11,220 nucleotides of DNA from Candidatus Sulfotelmatobacter sp. (GCA_030151135.1 JASLEQ010000250.1:1-11220); one strand, 5' to 3'; shown: positions 1 through 7,688, numbered from the stretch's first letter. The notes: generated from the letters alone by a model not told the origin. Made by a program: numbers and translations.

Positions 1-391
1 ACGACGAACACCTCGGCGCAGCTGCACCTTGGGAATCGCAAGCCTCGTGCCAAATCAATTCGTTGTGACTCGCGCCAAGACGCTTCCTTTTCAGACACTT
101 CCGGCCGCATAAGATCTTTACAGCCATGTTCATTTCTTCAACAGTGCGGCATATAACGCGGATCACGAGTCTTTTGACGCGATCCGCATCGCTTTCACCA
201 ACTTAGCGCCCTGCCGCCGATCACGACTTGGAGTGATTGCAATCACTGAGAGCCTCGCCGCCCTTTTGGGAAACTCCCCTACGGTCAACGATTTCTGACC
301 TTTAGCTTCACCCGTTTCGATCGCGAACTTCATTTCCGGCGACTTCGCCTCGCGGAATGAAACGTGCTTACTTCAATTTGGGAATGGTCTT
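1..391. other. Intergenic region upstream of the cytochrome c gene
   Basis: I see no supportable gene here. The region holds the CRP/FNR-type palindrome at 232-247 (listed separately). A 7-bp inverted repeat GCGGATC/GATCCGC lies near 159-187. Just upstream of the cytochrome start there is a small imperfect stem, TTCC-GGCG-ACTT-CGCC-TCGC-GGAA, at 334-357, which could fold in the 5' leader. No convincing -35/-10 pair was found; TACGGT at 280-285 is the only weak -10 candidate. A minus-strand frame runs open from an ATG at 133 to the window edge but is not convincing as a gene. Confidence 0.6.
232..247. promoter_or_regulatory. Perfect 16-bp palindrome, candidate CRP/FNR-family operator
   Basis: AGTGATTGCAATCACT is its own reverse complement. 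It fits the CRP layout GTGA-N6-TCAC and contains the TGAT-N4-ATCA core shared with FNR-type sites. The centre (239.5) lies about 152 bp upstream of the cytochrome c start. No well-placed -10 box was found at the standard class I or class II distances, so activation geometry is not established. A near-identical site lies at 9794-9811 upstream of the radical SAM gene, which supports a shared regulator. The family assignment is inference from the motif. Confidence 0.55.
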
Positions 392-724
392 ATGAAAACC
401 ACAAAACTCGTCATCCTGATTGTTGCGATCGCTGTAGCGTTATTCCTCATCGTGCCAAGCCTCTCCTGGGCCGACGACGGTGCGACATTCTTCAAGGCAA
501 AATGCGCTGCTTGCCACGGTGCCGACCTCGCCGGAAAACCCGCCGCGAAGATTCCTAGCCTCGTCTCCGACGACGCCAAGAAAGCCTCCGACGCCGACCT
601 GACGGACATGATCGCTAATGGTGGCAAAGACAAGAAGCCCATGCACGCCTTCGCCAATAAAGGCATTTCCCCCGACCAGGTGAAGATGGTCGTTTCCTAC
701 ATTCGCGAACAGCAAAAGAAGTAG
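392..724 (+). CDS. Secreted mono-haem cytochrome c (class I, small)
   Basis: A 110-residue periplasmic electron carrier. Residues 1-27 form a Sec signal peptide: lysines at the N-terminus, a hydrophobic core of about 17 residues, then Ser-Trp-Ala before a probable cleavage between A27 and D28. The mature protein is about 83 residues, a normal size for a small class I cytochrome. The haem-attachment motif CAACH is at residues 38-42 (C38, C41, proximal ligand H42). M84 in the KPM stretch is the likely distal ligand, and the C-terminal helix (VVSYIREQQKK) is typical of the fold. A weak GGGA Shine-Dalgarno lies about 9 nt before the ATG. The gene stands alone, with no oxidase or reductase gene beside it, so the redox partner cannot be named. 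The palindrome at 232-247 suggests regulation by a CRP/FNR-type factor. Subclass (c5/c6-like) is not resolved. Confidence 0.93.
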   Translation: MKTTKLVILIVAIAVALFLIVPSLSWADDGATFFKAKCAACHGADLAGKPAAKIPSLVSDDAKKASDADLTDMIANGGKDKKPMHAFANKGISPDQVKMVVSYIREQQKK

Positions 725-754
725 TTGGGGCTAATCGATATTGCTGTTGCCGAC

Positions 755-865
755 GCCTGAGCGCTCCGCTCAATCAGGCAGATGCGCTGCCTAAGGAGAG
801 TGCGCGATCCGCTCAGCCAGCATGATCTGGCACATCGCCCGGACGGCCGGGTATCCCCTCTCCTT
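755..865. other. Cluster of nested and competing stems, possible structured RNA or palindromic repeat element
   Basis: Visible pairings: TGAGCG/CGCTCA (758-763 with 767-772); GCCTGA/TCAGGC (755-760 with 774-779); AGGCAG/CTGCCT (776-781 with 787-792); AAGGAGAG/CTCTCCTT (793-800 with 858-865). The last pair encloses GCCAG/CTGGC (816-820 with 827-831) and CCCGG/CCGGG (838-842 with 847-851). The outer 8-bp stem with two internal hairpins looks like a three-way junction. The AGGC of 776-779 is shared by two mutually exclusive stems. I do not recognise a known riboswitch or sRNA consensus. It could be an RNA element in the cytochrome 3' region or an interspersed repeat; strand is undetermined. Confidence 0.35.
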
Positions 866-882
866 TGCCTCGCAACAGCCCG

Positions 883-928
883 CCCGGGTCTCGGTGCTCA
901 CCCCCAGACCCGGGTTCCCTTGTTTTTG
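883..928 (+). terminator. Strong hairpin followed by T-rich tract, candidate intrinsic terminator
   Basis: CCCGGGTCT (883-891) pairs perfectly with AGACCCGGG (906-914). Inside the loop a further GGT/ACC pairing is possible. The stem is followed on the plus strand by TTCCCTTGTTTTT, a broken U-tract. It lies about 160 bp after the cytochrome c stop and about 150 bp before the kinase start, so it would end cytochrome (or structured-RNA) transcription. The gap between stem and main T-run makes efficiency uncertain. Confidence 0.5.
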
Positions 929-959
929 CCGCATCCGCCGCAGCTTCCCTGCCATCCGT

Positions 960-973
960 TTACCAGTTGGTAA
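960..973. promoter_or_regulatory. Inverted repeat TTACCA-GT-TGGTAA, possible operator
   Basis: Six-bp arms separated by GT, about 105 bp upstream of the kinase start. The size and symmetry suit a dimeric repressor or activator, but no family can be assigned. It is a single occurrence in the window, so chance is possible. Confidence 0.25.
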
Positions 974-1078
974 TACTGTAAATGCCGTAGACTCGCACTC
1001 CCCATGCCCATCGGATAATTGAGGTCTTTGCGTCCATCGGGTCGAACCAAGCTCAATTAAAGCGCAAGCAAGCCTCGC

Positions 1079-4000
1079 ATGAATCCCATCATCGAAATCC
1101 TGATTGCCGACGATCACGAACTGTTCCGCCGCACTCTCCGTGGATTCATCGAGAATCAGCCAAACTGGCACGTCTGCGGAGAGGCGAGTGATGGCATGGA
1201 GGCGGTCGAAAAAGCAAAATCGATCCGGCCCGATCTCGTCCTCATGGACATCAACATGCCGAGGATGAACGGCCTCGAAGCCACCCGCATCCTGCGTCGC
1301 GACCTTCCGGATTGCAAAGTTGTCTTAGTCACGCAGAACCACGCGTCGATTGCCCGGCAACAGGCGGCTTCGGTCGATGCCAATGCCTCTGTCACCAAGT
1401 CCGATGTCACGCGTGATTTGCGCCCAACCGTTGAAACTGTTTTCGGTGTGCGCAATCCCACTCCTGCTGATGCGCCCGTCAAGGAAGAAGACGATCAATG
1501 GGTGCGCGGAGGAGGCGCTCTCGGACATCTGGTACGTGAATTCGATTGGGCAAAAACTCCGCTCGGTGCCATCGAACAGTGGCCGCAAAGCCTGAAAATT
1601 GCCGTCCGCATCCTCCTCACCTCCCGCTTCGCTATGTGGTTGAGCTGGGGGCCGGAGCTCACCTTCCTCTATAACGACGCCTACGCCAAGATGAGTCTGG
1701 GCAAGAAACATCCTTGGGCTTTAGGACGGCCTTCGCGCGAGGTGTGGAAAGAGATATGGAGCGACATCAGTCCCCGCATCGATCGCGTCTTCCAGTCGGG
1801 CGAGGCCACCTGGGATGAGGGCCTGCAATTATTCCTCGAGCGCAGCGGCTATCGCGAAGAGACCTACCACACGTTCTCCTACAGTCCTCTTCTCAACGAA
1901 GAGAGTAAAGTCTGTGGCCATCTCTGCGTCGTCACCGAGGAGACCGATCGTATCGTCGGCGAGCGTCGCCTCAACACTTTGCGCTCGCTTTCCGCGGAAC
2001 TCAGCCAGACGGCCACCGAGCAGGACGTAGCCGCGACCGTCGCCCGGGTGCTCGCCGAAAATCAGCAAGACCTCCCGTTCACTCTTACCTATCTTTTCAA
2101 CGACAGGCATCAGGCCCGCCTCGCCGCGCGAACCGGCATTTCCCCAGGTCATCCGGCTGCGCCAGAATCAATCGACCTCACCGCCGAAAGTTCAGTCTGG
2201 CCGGTTTCCGAAATTTTGGGCCAGAAGGATTTCTTTCTCGTTGAAGATCTGAAGAGCCGATTCTCATCCGTACCATCGGGCGTCTGGCCGGACTCCCCAA
2301 CCCGCGCGATCATTCTTCCCATTGCGGGCCATACCCAGGACGCGGCTGCCGGTGTCATCATCGTCGCACTCAATCCTTACCGCCCGCTCGACGTCAGCTA
2401 CGGCGGCTTCCTCAATCTTGTCGCCGGACAGATTGCAGCTAGCATCGCTAATGCGCGTGCCTATCAGGAAGAGAAAAAGCGCGCCGAAGCGCTGGCTGAA
2501 ATTGATCGCGCGAAAACCGCATTCTTCAGCAATGTCAGTCACGAGTTCCGCACTCCCCTTACCCTCATGCTCGGACCGCTGCAGGATCTTCTCTCTCGCA
2601 GCCAGACCCATCTTTCTCCTACCGCCGCGCAGCAACTTGAACTCGTCAATCGCAACGGAGCGCGCCTGTTGCGCCTGGTGAATACGCTCCTCGACTTCTC
2701 GCGCATTGAAGCCGGCCGCGTCAAAGCGGTGTACCAGGCCACCGACCTCGCAGCTTTCACCGCGGAACTCGCCGGAGTGTTCCGGTCGGCTACGGACCGC
2801 GCCGGTTTACGCCTCATCGTCGACTGCCATCCACTCAAGGATGTTGCCTACGTCGACCGCGATATGTGGGAGAAGATCATCCTCAATCTCGTCTCCAATG
2901 CTTTCAAGTTCACCTTCGAAGGCGAGATCGCCGTCACCCTCAGCCAAACCGAAAACACTGCGGAATTGCGCGTTCGCGACACCGGAGTCGGAATTCCTCC
3001 GGAAGAGATTCCTCACCTGTTCGATCGTTTCCACCGCGTCCCCAACACCCGCAGCCGCACTCACGAAGGCACTGGCATCGGCCTCGCTCTCGTCCATGAA
3101 CTTGTCAAGCTGCATGGCGGAACGATGCGCGTTGAAAGCACGTTGGCCAAGGGCAGTACGTTCATCGTGACCCTCCCGCTCGGACAGGCCCACTTGGCTG
3201 CCGAACAGATCGGAGGTCAGCGCTCTCTCGCTTCCACCGCAACCGGCGCCAATCCTTTCGTGCAGGAAGCTCTCCGCTGGTTGCCCGCCACGGACGATGC
3301 GGAGAAGGAAGAACTCCCCCTCGAAGGCGATCTTCTGCCCGCTCCCTGCCCCCCGGGAAATATCGACTCGAATCGCCCGCGCGTTCTCATCGCGGATGAC
3401 AACGCCGACATGCGGCAATATCTTTCGCGCCTTCTTTCCGAGCGCTACAACGTCGTCGCCGTCGCCGACGGACAACTCGCTCTCGAATCCATTCGCCAGC
3501 AGGCCCCCGACCTCGTCCTCAGCGACATCATGATGCCCAATGTCGACGGCTTCGCTCTTCTCCAGTCTTTGCGCTCCAACGACGCCACCAACACGATTCC
3601 CATCATCCTGCTATCCGCTCGCGCCGGCGAGGAATCCCGCGTCGAGGGCATCGATGCCGGTGCCGACGATTATCTCGTCAAGCCGTTCAGCGCCCGCGAA
3701 CTTCTGGCCCGCGTGCAAACTCACCTCGAGTTGGCGCGTGTCCGCCGCGAAGCCAACGAACTTCTCCGCCAAAGTGAAGAGCGCCTGCAGACCGACTTGC
3801 GCCAGCTCTCCGCGAAATTACTGCAATCACAGGATGAAGAGCGCCGGAATATTTCCAGGGAATTACACGATAGCGCCGGCCAGACGCTCACCGTTCTCGG
3901 TATGATTCTCGGCCAATTACAGAAGCTCGCCACCAATGGCAACAGCCAGTTCGCCGACAAAGTGCTCGAAGCGCAGGACCTTCTGCAACGCGTCACTCAG

Positions 4001-4474
4001 GAAATCCGAACAACCTCGTACCTGCTTCATCCGCCATTGCTCGATGAGAGCGGCATTGCGCCCGCCCTGCGCTGGTATATCGATGGGCTTTCTCGCCGCA
4101 CGCCCCTCAAAATCGAATTCACCGTCTCCGATGAATTTGGAAGGCTGCCCCGAGAAATTGAGCTGACAATGTTTCGTGTCGTGCAGGAGAGTTTAACGAA
4201 TGTCCTGCGCCATTCCGGCAGCGACCTCGCCAATATCCGTCTGTCGCGCGACGCTGAAGGCGTAAAGCTCGAAATCGAAGATCGCGGAAACGGGATTCCC
4301 GAGGAAAAGCTCACTGCTATCCACGAAGGCCGCTCCGGAGTAGGAATCAGCGGCATGCGCGACCGCGTTCGCCATCTCAATGGTCAACTCCGGGTCCACT
4401 CCAATGGCTCCGGAACCACGGTCTCCATCACGATTCCGGTCCACAGCTTGAATCATCCCGGCGAGGCGGCATAG
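1079..4474 (+). CDS. Hybrid histidine kinase with two kinase modules: REC-PAS-GAF-HisKA-HATPase-REC-HisKA_3-HATPase
   Basis: A 1131-residue signalling protein with no membrane segment, so cytosolic. Domains in order: NarL/CheY-type receiver (1-123; acidic pair D11/D12, phospho-acceptor D57, T85, K107); PAS-like sensor domain of the type that opens with a DWAKTPLG block (about 145-290); GAF-like domain (about 297-460); HisKA (H488 in VSHEFRTP) with HATPase_c (N603/N607, DTGVGIP at 634-640, GTGIGLA from 664); second receiver (about 767-885; D773/D774, phospho-acceptor D816, K868); then a NarX/DegS-type HisKA_3 (H930 in RELHD) with its own HATPase_c (N1041, DRGNGIP from 1068, GVGISGM from 1087). 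All catalytic residues look intact in both kinases. In REC1 the usual aromatic switch residue is replaced by S104, whereas REC2 keeps Y865. The ATG at 1079 puts the receiver's first strand right at the N-terminus, as expected, but its ribosome binding site is weak. No response regulator with an output domain is adjacent, so it is an orphan here. The signal sensed is unknown. Confidence 0.93.
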   Translation: MNPIIEILIADDHELFRRTLRGFIENQPNWHVCGEASDGMEAVEKAKSIRPDLVLMDINMPRMNGLEATRILRRDLPDCKVVLVTQNHASIARQQAASVDANASVTKSDVTRDLRPTVETVFGVRNPTPADAPVKEEDDQWVRGGGALGHLVREFDWAKTPLGAIEQWPQSLKIAVRILLTSRFAMWLSWGPELTFLYNDAYAKMSLGKKHPWALGRPSREVWKEIWSDISPRIDRVFQSGEATWDEGLQLFLERSGYREETYHTFSYSPLLNEESKVCGHLCVVTEETDRIVGERRLNTLRSLSAELSQTATEQDVAATVARVLAENQQDLPFTLTYLFNDRHQARLAARTGISPGHPAAPESIDLTAESSVWPVSEILGQKDFFLVEDLKSRFSSVPSGVWPDSPTRAIILPIAGHTQDAAAGVIIVALNPYRPLDVSYGGFLNLVAGQIAASIANARAYQEEKKRAEALAEIDRAKTAFFSNVSHEFRTPLTLMLGPLQDLLSRSQTHLSPTAAQQLELVNRNGARLLRLVNTLLDFSRIEAGRVKAVYQATDLAAFTAELAGVFRSATDRAGLRLIVDCHPLKDVAYVDRDMWEKIILNLVSNAFKFTFEGEIAVTLSQTENTAELRVRDTGVGIPPEEIPHLFDRFHRVPNTRSRTHEGTGIGLALVHELVKLHGGTMRVESTLAKGSTFIVTLPLGQAHLAAEQIGGQRSLASTATGANPFVQEALRWLPATDDAEKEELPLEGDLLPAPCPPGNIDSNRPRVLIADDNADMRQYLSRLLSERYNVVAVADGQLALESIRQQAPDLVLSDIMMPNVDGFALLQSLRSNDATNTIPIILLSARAGEESRVEGIDAGADDYLVKPFSARELLARVQTHLELARVRREANELLRQSEERLQTDLRQLSAKLLQSQDEERRNISRELHDSAGQTLTVLGMILGQLQKLATNGNSQFADKVLEAQDLLQRVTQEIRTTSYLLHPPLLDESGIAPALRWYIDGLSRRTPLKIEFTVSDEFGRLPREIELTMFRVVQESLTNVLRHSGSDLANIRLSRDAEGVKLEIEDRGNGIPEEKLTAIHEGRSGVGISGMRDRVRHLNGQLRVHSNGSGTTVSITIPVHSLNHPGEAA

Positions 4475-4484
4475 CCATCATTCC

Positions 4485-4509
4485 GCGCCTCCGATCCTTC
4501 AAGGAGCGC
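4485..4509. terminator. Hairpin between convergent genes, possible bidirectional terminator
   Basis: GCGC-C-TCC (4485-4492) pairs with GGAGCGC (4503-4509), with one bulged base. An alternative inner pairing TCCTT/AAGGA exists at 4495-4505. It lies 11 bp after the kinase stop and about 75 bp past the stop of the minus-strand oxidoreductase. No U-tract follows directly on either strand. A T6 run at 4580-4585 has no clear stem before it. Confidence 0.3.
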
Positions 4510-4583
4510 CAAACATCCAGGGGAATGGCTTCATGTCGAAAGTTCTGACTTGGAGACTCGGGGCCAACAGCCAACGCTCTTTT

Positions 4584-6023
4584 TTACAAACTGGCTAGCG
4601 CCGTCTTCGCGGCGTGATAGCCGCACATCCCATGCACGCCCCCTCCGGGCGGCGTCGACGAAGAACACAAGAAGATGTGCGCGGCTGAGGTCGCATACAG
4701 CTTAGTCGTCGGACGAAACAGCATCTGCCGGATTTCAATCAAGCCGCCCGAAATGTCTCCTCCGCCCAGGTTCGCATCCATGCTCTCCAATCGCGATGGC
4801 GATAGCACGCTCCGCGCCAGCACTAAGTCCCGAAATCCTGGAGCGAATCGCTCAATCTGATCCTCAAGGCGCGACAACATATCGACGGTCGATCCATTCG
4901 GCACATGGCAGTACGCCCATGCCGTTTGCTTCCCCGCCGGAGCGCGCGACGCATCGAACAGTGAGGGCTGCGCCAGCAACACAAATGGCCGCTGCGGATG
5001 TTCCCCACTCCGTACCGCCTTCTCGGCAAGCGCGATCTCCTCAAACGTCCCGCCCAAATGCACCGTCGCTGCCCGCGCGCATTCCGGCGCTCTCCACGGA
5101 ATCGGCGCACTCAACGCGTAATCCACCTTGAACACGCCCGGCCCATACCGGAATTTCTTCAGCCGCGCCTGGTAGCTATTAGACAGTTGTCGTCCGCCAA
5201 TCGCGATCAGCTGCCGCGGACTCACATCGCACAGGATCAAGTCGTAGTCTTTCAAAGCGTCCAGCGACTCCACTCGACACGAAGTCCCGACCTGGCCGCC
5301 AAGACGCGCCAGGTAAGCGCACAATGCGTTCGTGATCGACTGCGATCCTCCGCGCGCAATCGGCCATCCGACCGCATGCGCCGGCGCAGCCATCAACATT
5401 CCAAAGGCACCGCTCAGCAGCTCATCCAGCGCAAGGAAAGAATGCGCCGCCAGCCCCGCGAATAACGCACGTGTGCGCTCGCTCTTAAAGCGCTTCGCAA
5501 TGACCTGCGCCGGTAGCAACGCCTTCATCCCAAACCGCGCCATCAGCCACGGATGTCTCGGCACCCGCACCACCGGTCGCAGGATTTCCGGCGCAAACGC
5601 ACGCCAGTTCCTCACAAACGGTTCCAGCAAGCTCCGCCATGAGCGCCCGTCCGCACCAAGTTCCGCGGCGGCAGCCCCAATGTCCCTCTCCAGCACCACC
5701 GCCGTTCCATCATCCAGCGGATGCGCTAGCGGCGCCGGCGAGTGCACCCACTCCAGCCCGTATTCCTGCAGCGGCAGCGAAGAAAAAAATGGAGATCCAA
5801 CTCCGAGTGGATACACCGCCGATCCAAAATCGTGGACAAATCCCGGCAGCGTCAATTCCATGCTGCGAACACCACCGCCGGGAATTTCCTCGGCCTCGAA
5901 CACTTCCACCTGTAACCCGGCCTGCGCCAGCACAATCGCCGCCGCCAGCCCGTTCGGGCCCGATCCCACCACGCAAGCTCTTCGGCCTCTCCCCATACCT
6001 GTTGGATGTCGAAAGTCCCGCAA
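4584..6023 (-). CDS. FAD-dependent oxidoreductase, phytoene dehydrogenase-like (COG1233 / PYROXD2-like)
   Basis: A 479-residue flavoprotein. The N-terminal Rossmann motif for the FAD ADP moiety is GSGPNG at residues 20-25, followed by the acidic ribose-binding position in VFEAE (E43) and a PGGGVRS block (48-54). The C-terminus has the second FAD-contact region typical of the phytoene desaturase superfamily, with a glycine-rich PPGGGVHGMCGYHAA stretch (458-472). The substrate cannot be told: members include carotenoid desaturases/isomerases and PYROXD2-like proteins, and no carotenoid gene is nearby. Start choice: a TTG at 6023 has a good GAAGGA ribosome binding site 5 nt upstream; the ATG at 5996 (9 codons later) lacks one but sits closer to the usual family start. 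The gene begins 11 bp after the stop of the lipase-maturation-factor homologue and is almost surely cotranscribed with it. Confidence 0.88.
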   Translation of the reverse strand: MRDFRHPTGMGRGRRACVVGSGPNGLAAAIVLAQAGLQVEVFEAEEIPGGGVRSMELTLPGFVHDFGSAVYPLGVGSPFFSSLPLQEYGLEWVHSPAPLAHPLDDGTAVVLERDIGAAAAELGADGRSWRSLLEPFVRNWRAFAPEILRPVVRVPRHPWLMARFGMKALLPAQVIAKRFKSERTRALFAGLAAHSFLALDELLSGAFGMLMAAPAHAVGWPIARGGSQSITNALCAYLARLGGQVGTSCRVESLDALKDYDLILCDVSPRQLIAIGGRQLSNSYQARLKKFRYGPGVFKVDYALSAPIPWRAPECARAATVHLGGTFEEIALAEKAVRSGEHPQRPFVLLAQPSLFDASRAPAGKQTAWAYCHVPNGSTVDMLSRLEDQIERFAPGFRDLVLARSVLSPSRLESMDANLGGGDISGGLIEIRQMLFRPTTKLYATSAAHIFLCSSSTPPGGGVHGMCGYHAAKTALASL

Positions 6024-6028
6024 AGAAT

Positions 6029-6034
6029 TCCTTC
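6029..6034 (-). promoter_or_regulatory. Ribosome binding site favouring a TTG start
   Basis: On the minus strand GAAGGA follows the upstream gene's TAA stop directly and ends 5 nt before TTG at 6023. The in-frame ATG at 5996 has no comparable site. This supports TTG initiation, with translation reinitiating after the upstream gene. Confidence 0.5.
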
Positions 6035-7618
6035 TTACTCTCGCGGAGGCACATCGGCCCCCTCAATCGCCTCGATCTTCCCCTCGGGCGTTTTCTCAAT
6101 CGTCGGCATATATCGCCCCAGCAACTGCCGTCGCCACCACATTCCCGTCTCCCGCTTTTCTTTTATCGACGTGAACCAATATTGCCAGATCACCGTTCGA
6201 ACCTCTTTCGGCGGTACCTCCGGGAACGGATTGCTCTTGAACAATTGCAGTACATCCTTATCATTCGACAGCAATCGCACCGCCGTGTCCGGCACAATCG
6301 GATACTCGCGCCACGATCCCAGCGACGCAAACCATAAATTCCAATCGAATCTCGGCTGATACGGCGCGTAAATCCGTGGCGCCTCATTTAACTCCTGCGG
6401 CTTGTACCGGAATTCATACGGCTTCCAACTCTGTCCATCATCCGACCCTTGAAACTCAATTTCGTATCTTCCCCGCGTCATCACCGCGAACAGTCCATAC
6501 TGGTTGGCAATTCGAAATGGCTCCAGCGCCACCACCGGCATCCGCGGCAAGTGATAGGTCGCCAGCATTTCCGCCGTCGTTGCGTAAAAAATCCACGTCA
6601 GCAGGAACGCGCTCGCCAGGATTCCCGTCGCATTCCAGGCGCGTCTGAATTTCCCGCGCCCGGATTCCGTTCCACCCCGCGCGGAATCTGCAACCGCCGT
6701 TTCAAGAGTCCACTCCGCCGGAACGAATCGTTTTAGAAACCGGTCATCCAGCAGCAATATCCCCAGCACGAGGACCAGGTAATTCAAGAACGCATAATTC
6801 GCCGTCAGGATCACTCCGATTTCCCACGGCGTCACGATAAAGAAGCAAACAATCCTCCACCGGCGCGGCAGCAGAAACATCCACACGATCCCGAGTTCCA
6901 TCCCCAATGTGGCCGCGACGGTCGCCGCGTGAAACCAGTGCGGCAGATGCTGCATGTACCATCCGATCCACGTCGGCAACGGCCCGTTCTGGTAGTACTC
7001 GTCCATTGCCGTGAAATTTCGCCACTCCGGATCGCCGCTCAGGATCTTCGCCATCCCCGATTCGAAATAAATCCGGAACCACTCCCACTGCAACAAAAAG
7101 TGGCTCGCCCGCGATGCCGCATGCGACGCGCCCAGTTCCGGACGCCATCCCCGGGGAGCAAAGAACAACGAGATGAATCCCGCCTCCAGCAGCATGCCGT
7201 CCGATTGATAGCTCGAAAAATCCTGCGCCGCGCTGACGAACGAAAGAAAACACACGAAGCAAATCGCCAGCATCCCGCGCGGCCACACATTCAACACCAG
7301 CAGCACCGACGCGATCATTCCCGCCCAGCACAGCGCCATCAGCATTCCAGACCCGCTCGAGAGCCACAGCAGGCTCGGCACGTACCACAGCCTCTCCAGG
7401 TAGCCGAGGGCTCCTGCAACCGCACGAAGATACGGCCCCGCCGGCAAAATTCCGTCGGGCCCAATCAGTCCTTTAATTTGGAATACGAGCGAGAAGAATG
7501 CCGAAAAGTAAATCAGGCCGAGCGCCCGCAGGAACAGCCACCGTGCGATCAGCCGACGGTCGTCTGCTTCTCTCGGAGCAAACAGCCATCGCACTGCCCG
7601 CAAAAACGTCGAACCCAT
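6035..7618 (-). CDS. Lipase maturation factor (LMF1) family integral membrane protein
   Basis: A 527-residue polytopic membrane protein. Hydrophobic segments are visible at about 29-48, 80-110, 116-130, 143-154, 230-250, 256-275, 278-290 and 331-347. A soluble C-terminal part (about 365-527) follows. The family signature is strong: an FLRALGLIYF opening segment (29-38), GLIGPDGILPA (50-60), the block around FESGMAKILSGDPEWR (185-200) followed by a PLPTW region (214-217), and the C-terminal block at about 419-435 (YQPRFDWNLWFASLG). In vertebrates LMF1 is an ER protein needed to fold homodimeric lipases. The role of bacterial homologues is not established, and no lipase gene is in the window. 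It is the first gene of an operon with the FAD oxidoreductase. The ATG at 7618 has no Shine-Dalgarno but follows a TATAAT box by 8 nt, suggesting a leaderless message. Confidence 0.9.
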   Translation of the reverse strand: MGSTFLRAVRWLFAPREADDRRLIARWLFLRALGLIYFSAFFSLVFQIKGLIGPDGILPAGPYLRAVAGALGYLERLWYVPSLLWLSSGSGMLMALCWAGMIASVLLVLNVWPRGMLAICFVCFLSFVSAAQDFSSYQSDGMLLEAGFISLFFAPRGWRPELGASHAASRASHFLLQWEWFRIYFESGMAKILSGDPEWRNFTAMDEYYQNGPLPTWIGWYMQHLPHWFHAATVAATLGMELGIVWMFLLPRRWRIVCFFIVTPWEIGVILTANYAFLNYLVLVLGILLLDDRFLKRFVPAEWTLETAVADSARGGTESGRGKFRRAWNATGILASAFLLTWIFYATTAEMLATYHLPRMPVVALEPFRIANQYGLFAVMTRGRYEIEFQGSDDGQSWKPYEFRYKPQELNEAPRIYAPYQPRFDWNLWFASLGSWREYPIVPDTAVRLLSNDKDVLQLFKSNPFPEVPPKEVRTVIWQYWFTSIKEKRETGMWWRRQLLGRYMPTIEKTPEGKIEAIEGADVPPRE

Positions 7619-7626
7619 ACTGCCGA

Positions 7627-7632
7627 ATTATA
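7627..7632 (-). promoter_or_regulatory. TATAAT -10 box for the LMF/oxidoreductase operon
   Basis: On the minus strand a perfect TATAAT is followed by TCGGCAGT and then the ATG at 7618. The expected transcription start falls at about 7618-7620, giving a leader of 0-2 nt. No good -35 box is visible 16-18 nt upstream, so the promoter is uncertain. Confidence 0.35.
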
Positions 7633-7688
7633 TGTAGGAATGACCTGCCGCGGACCGCTCTACACGGGCCGTTTTCCGCCAGACCCCA

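Larger units (their letters stand above)
725..1078. other. Intergenic region rich in inverted repeats
   Basis: The 354 bp between the cytochrome and kinase genes hold no convincing gene but many stems. These are the cluster at 755-865, the large hairpin at 883-914 followed by a T-rich tract, and the TTACCA-GT-TGGTAA inverted repeat at 960-973 (each listed separately). A minus-strand frame (1171 to 791) crosses most of the region and overlaps the start of the kinase, but shows no family feature I recognise. The promoter of the kinase gene should lie in 930-1078; no clear -35/-10 pair was found. Confidence 0.6.

Noticed and set aside
1..133. Minus-strand partial gene leaving the window at the left edge
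   Set aside because: An ATG at 133 opens about 44 codons, but open frames of this length are common by chance, the ribosome binding site is weak and no family is recognisable.
791..1171. Minus-strand 126-codon frame between cytochrome and kinase
   Set aside because: It overlaps the kinase start and the hairpin cluster, has no recognisable domain or signal, and looks like repeat or leader DNA read as protein.
2807..3475. 222-codon minus-strand frame inside the kinase gene
   Set aside because: Antisense shadow of conserved HATPase and receiver regions.
5332..6174. 280-codon plus-strand frame opposite the oxidoreductase
   Set aside because: Antisense shadow rich in Pro/Ser/Arg; the minus-strand frame carries clear FAD-binding motifs.
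6744..7388. 214-codon minus-strand frame inside the LMF gene
   Set aside because: Shadow frame of a confidently identified membrane protein; composition rich in Gly/Ala/Arg/Val without motifs.
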